From JALZIF01 sp964584905 (GTDB lineage: Bacteria > Gemmatimonadota > Gemmatimonadetes > Gemmatimonadales > Gemmatimonadaceae): a DNA stretch of 35,711 nt. Under the pieces are notes generated by a model, which was given only the letters and a program-made list of their open reading frames with translations, ran no database searches and was not told where the DNA came from. Made by a program: the position numbers and the translations under genes. Shown here in pieces: positions 32,708 to 35,711 of the stretch (its first letter is position 1; every line of letters begins with the position of its first letter). The stretch covers positions 1-35,711 of the forward strand of contig CAZPCC010000273.1 in assembly GCA_964584905.1 (NCBI GenBank), in the 5' to 3' direction.

Positions 32708-34612
32708 ATGTGCGGGATAGCGGGCTACGTGCTCGCCAAGCCCAGGCAAGGTACGGGGTTGGGTGTGTCACTCCTCGACGGCGTGCGCGAGCGGGGGCCC
32801 GATGACGAAGGAGCGCTCTTCGTTCATCGCGGGACAGGCTCGATTCAGCTTGCCGCAACCTCGAGGTCGGTTGCCTCAGCGCGCCAGCGGGATGCTCATC
32901 TCTCCGAAATGTCCCACATGACGCACGATGTCGCCATCGTACATGCGCGGTACGCGGTGATCGACCTGAGCGAGGCTGCGCACCAGCCGTTCTCGAGCCG
33001 CGACGGCTCCATCGTCGCGGTTCTGAATGGCGAGATATACAACCATATAGAGCTGCGCGCCGCCCTCGCGGCGGAGGGTGTTGCCTGCCGAACCGCCAGT
33101 GACACCGAGGTATTGGTCGAAGGGTATCGCATCTGGGGCGCGGATCTCTGGAAACGACTGAACGGCTTCTGGTCGGTGGTCCTCCATGACGCTCGAAATG
33201 GCTCGGTCGTCATCTCGCGTGATCGCCTGGGTGTTGCACCACTGTACTACCGTGAGACCGAGGCGGGATTCTTCTTCGCTTCGCGTATCCGGCCGCTCCT
33301 CGCCGTGGATCCGAGCGACCACTCGGTAGATGAGGACGCGGTGCGCCTCTTCATCGAATCCGGCATAAAGGATCACGGTACGGACACTTTCTACAATGCG
33401 GTCAAGTGCTTTCCCGCGGCGACAACCGTCACGATGGCGCGCGGCGACGCCCGGCTGGGCGGAGCCTCTCTTAACCGGTACTGGAAATTGCCGCGTCAAC
33501 GCATGCGACGGAATGAGATTTCGCTTGCTGAGGCGGCGCAGGGGATCCACGAGCGATTGGTTCGCGCCGTGGAACTTCGCTTGCGCTCCGACGTGCGCGT
33601 CGCTTTCGAGCTGAGTGGAGGGCTCGACAGCTCGAGCGTTGTGGCAGCCGCGGCAGAACTGGGACACCGCCCGCGTACCTACACGATTCACGTTCCCGAG
33701 CGCGACGAGCTTCCGTGGGCGAGCGCCGTGGTCAAGCACTTCGGAATCGAGAACACGGTGCTCACCGCAAGCGAAGGTCCCATTGGGAGTGAGGCGAGGC
33801 GTTTCGCCCGCATCATGGAGGAGCCGTACCATTCGCCAAACGTGTATACATCCTACACGATGCGGCGGGCGATGAAGAGGAATGGAGAGGCGGTAGTCAT
33901 TTCCGGCTCGGGTGGGGATGAGCTTCTCGCCGGTTACGAGCACGAATTCTGGGACGCCGCTCGCAAGGCACTGTGGGTGGATGGCGCCCGATGGCAGGCA
34001 GTGCGCCACGCGATCGCGCATAACGCCGGGTCCAAAGCCAGACTTCGGCACTCCGTTCGCGAGGCGATCGGGGCGACCAAGCGCGGCGTTCGTGCCGCGA
34101 GCCGCATTGCGTCAGGCGGATCTGCACGACAGGATGCGGCCCCCGAACCGATGATGCGTCAGGCATATTGGAATGCCTCGTTCGACGAGCGTGTCCGCTT
34201 CCACTTCGAAGTCGCTCAGCTTCCGTACTACCTCCGCAACGGCGATCACCTGACGATGTCCATCCCGCTCGAGCATCGCTTTCCCTTTCTCGATTGGGAG
34301 CTGGTGGAGTTCGGCGCGCGCATCCCGGTGGCGCATTTGTACCGGAATGGATGGACCAAGTACGTGCTTCGTCAGGCGATGCGCGGCATACTTCCCGATT
34401 CGGTGGTTTGGCGGCGGGACAAGATGGGTTTTCCCTTTCCATTCAGGAGATTCTTTACCGAGCACGAGTCGTCGCTGCGACCGGCCGCCTGTCGCGCCAT
34501 GAACGCGGGATACGGCAGCGCCGAGGCATTCGATTACACTGCCATGGCGCACGGCGACCCGCTTCGCCTCTGGCGATTGTGCTCGACCGGCTTCTGGCTC
34601 GAGGCTTCATGA
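32708..34612 (+). CDS. asnB: Asparagine synthetase, glutamine-hydrolysing type, in a polysaccharide locus
   Basis: 634 residues. It begins MCGIAGYV, with the catalytic Cys2 of class II glutamine amidotransferases, followed by RGPDDEG, LNGEIYNH (106-113) and SRDRLGVAPLYY. The synthetase domain has the PP-loop SGGLDS (303-308), then SGSGGDELLAGYEHEFW-type sequence in the region (SGSGGDELLAGY) and RFPFLDWELVEF. The full chemistry of aspartate amidation looks intact. Proteins of this type frequently lie in exopolysaccharide clusters, where their true substrate is unclear. The start is 11 bp from the divergent glycosyltransferase, with GGGG upstream of the ATG. The next gene overlaps its stop as ATGA. 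Confidence 0.9.
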   Translation: MCGIAGYVLAKPRQGTGLGVSLLDGVRERGPDDEGALFVHRGTGSIQLAATSRSVASARQRDAHLSEMSHMTHDVAIVHARYAVIDLSEAAHQPFSSRDGSIVAVLNGEIYNHIELRAALAAEGVACRTASDTEVLVEGYRIWGADLWKRLNGFWSVVLHDARNGSVVISRDRLGVAPLYYRETEAGFFFASRIRPLLAVDPSDHSVDEDAVRLFIESGIKDHGTDTFYNAVKCFPAATTVTMARGDARLGGASLNRYWKLPRQRMRRNEISLAEAAQGIHERLVRAVELRLRSDVRVAFELSGGLDSSSVVAAAAELGHRPRTYTIHVPERDELPWASAVVKHFGIENTVLTASEGPIGSEARRFARIMEEPYHSPNVYTSYTMRRAMKRNGEAVVISGSGGDELLAGYEHEFWDAARKALWVDGARWQAVRHAIAHNAGSKARLRHSVREAIGATKRGVRAASRIASGGSARQDAAPEPMMRQAYWNASFDERVRFHFEVAQLPYYLRNGDHLTMSIPLEHRFPFLDWELVEFGARIPVAHLYRNGWTKYVLRQAMRGILPDSVVWRRDKMGFPFPFRRFFTEHESSLRPAACRAMNAGYGSAEAFDYTAMAHGDPLRLWRLCSTGFWLEAS

Positions 34613-35711
34613 CGATGCCCGTACGCGAGCCCGGCGCCTCGGCCCCCGTCACGGCTGTCCCTCGCGTGGCGCTGTTGGCGCGCAACCTGGTGATCGGGGG
34701 CGCGGAGCGCACCTTTCTCAATCTCGCCAACCATGCACGGCGGATAGTCCCGATCCCCATTCTCCTGCGGCGGCGCGGCGGGCTGCTCGGTGAGATGTCG
34801 TCCAACGTCGAAATCCATTCCCTGGACGCGGATCTGGCCGGCCTGATTTCGGCGGATGTGCTGGAGGGAATGCCGGGAGGCTCGACCGCTCAGCTGATGC
34901 TCGAGTGCCGCCGCCTTACGCGGCTGCTCGATGTGTACGATGTTCCGCTGGTAACTTCGTTTCTGATGCGCTCGCACATCGTGGCCCTGCTCGTCAAGAT
35001 GCTGTTCCGGCCGAAGTTGAAGGTCGTGATCAACATCCATGAGCACACCTCGGAATCCGCCCGCTACCTCTACCCGACTCGACGCGACCTTACGCTCGCT
35101 CGATGGATAACGAAATCACTCTTTCCGAAAGCGGACCGCATCGTCGTCGTCGCCGATGAGCTCCGGCGCGATCTGGTGGAGAACTTCGGCATATCGCCGG
35201 CGCTCGTGCAGACGGCACACAATCCGGTGGATCTCGACCGCATACGCAGAATGGGAAGCTTCGCGCCGGAGCTCGATATGCATGACGGCGATCCGCGGCC
35301 CACCATATGCGCCGTCGGACGTCTCGTGTACCTCAAGGGGTACGATCTTCTGCTGCACGCCGTCGCCGAGCTTCGGAAAGCGCTTCCCGTGCGACTTATC
35401 ATCGTCGGCGACGGCGATGAACGCGGAGAGCTGGAGTCGCTCACCGCCCAGCTGGGACTGGAGAAGGACGTGCGCTTCGTCGGCTGGCAGGGCAATCCGT
35501 GGGCGTACATGGCCCGTGCCGACGTGGTCGCAGTCAGCTCGCGAACCGAAGCCTTTCCCTGCGTGCTCACCGAAGCCATGGCGCTCGGCGTTCCCACCGT
35601 TGCGGCGGAGTGCTCGGCCGGCATTCGGGACTGTCTCGATGGGGGCAGTGCGGGGCTGCTCGTTCCGCCTGACGATCCGCCGGCCCTCGCGCGGGCGCTG
35701 CACCGTGTTCT
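34609..35711 (+). CDS. Glycosyltransferase, GT4 family (3' end outside window)
   Basis: The ATG at 34609 overlaps the asnB stop as ATGA, and the frame stays open to the window edge, giving 367 codons. The N-terminal GGAERTFLNLANHA is the classic GT4 acceptor-side helix. Further on are NPVDLDRIRRMG, the AVGRLVYLKGYDLLL donor region, LIIVGDGDERGELESL, and SSRTEAFPCVLTEAMALGVP, the ExxxxxxxEA signature (the catalytic Glu pair). It would use a nucleotide sugar at the cytoplasmic membrane face. About 20-40 residues probably remain beyond the window. It continues the third operon of the polysaccharide locus, together with asnB. Confidence 0.92.
   Translation, partial: MTMPVREPGASAPVTAVPRVALLARNLVIGGAERTFLNLANHARRIVPIPILLRRRGGLLGEMSSNVEIHSLDADLAGLISADVLEGMPGGSTAQLMLECRRLTRLLDVYDVPLVTSFLMRSHIVALLVKMLFRPKLKVVINIHEHTSESARYLYPTRRDLTLARWITKSLFPKADRIVVVADELRRDLVENFGISPALVQTAHNPVDLDRIRRMGSFAPELDMHDGDPRPTICAVGRLVYLKGYDLLLHAVAELRKALPVRLIIVGDGDERGELESLTAQLGLEKDVRFVGWQGNPWAYMARADVVAVSSRTEAFPCVLTEAMALGVPTVAAECSAGIRDCLDGGSAGLLVPPDDPPALARALHRV

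Overview
The window is GC-rich (about 60-65% by eye) bacterial chromosome with tightly packed genes, many of them translationally coupled. The best taxonomic hint is a Ser/Thr kinase with a TolB-like domain and TPR repeats, an architecture abundant in Gemmatimonadota. Together with the nitrite reductase and stress gene set this suggests a Gemmatimonadota-like soil or sediment bacterium; this is inference, since no rRNA or tRNA gene was seen. There are no insertion sequences, phage genes or CRISPR arrays.

Region 1 (1-8.8 kb) is metabolic: the 3' end of a possible trypsin-like protease, a repeat-bearing gap, an SLC13/DASS anion:sodium symporter, then a minus-strand run nrfH-nrfA-sensor kinase-pgm (periplasmic nitrite reduction to ammonium, a kinase without a partner regulator, phosphoglucomutase), and a secreted M20 metallopeptidase. 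Region 2 (8.8-11.3 kb) is an arsenic operon, arsR-metallophosphoesterase-acr3, with a well-formed promoter whose -10 box lies inside an inverted-repeat operator and whose predicted arsR transcript is nearly leaderless.

Region 3 (11.3-19.4 kb) resembles a low-oxygen or energy-stress island: a tandem universal stress protein, an ADP-forming acyl-CoA synthetase, a short orphan protein resembling the C-terminus of alpha-glucan phosphorylase, a USP-USP-DUF5335 fusion, a shortened duplicate of that fusion lacking both USP domains, Hsp20, and (convergent) an L,D-transpeptidase.

Region 4 (19.6-35.7 kb, continuing off the end) is a surface-polysaccharide locus with three transcription units. The first (plus) is wzm, a QueC-like ATPase, wzt, a pyruvyltransferase-like gene, a GT2 and a GT4. 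The second (minus) is a glycosyltransferase, the Ser/Thr kinase, a degenerate asparagine-synthetase homologue and a second QueC-like ATPase. The third (plus) is a complete asparagine synthetase and a partial GT4. Four adenylating PP-loop enzymes (two QueC-like, two AsnB-like) among glycosyltransferases and an ABC exporter is the most unusual feature; I propose, as inference only, that they make an amide- or nitrile-type modification of the exported glycan.
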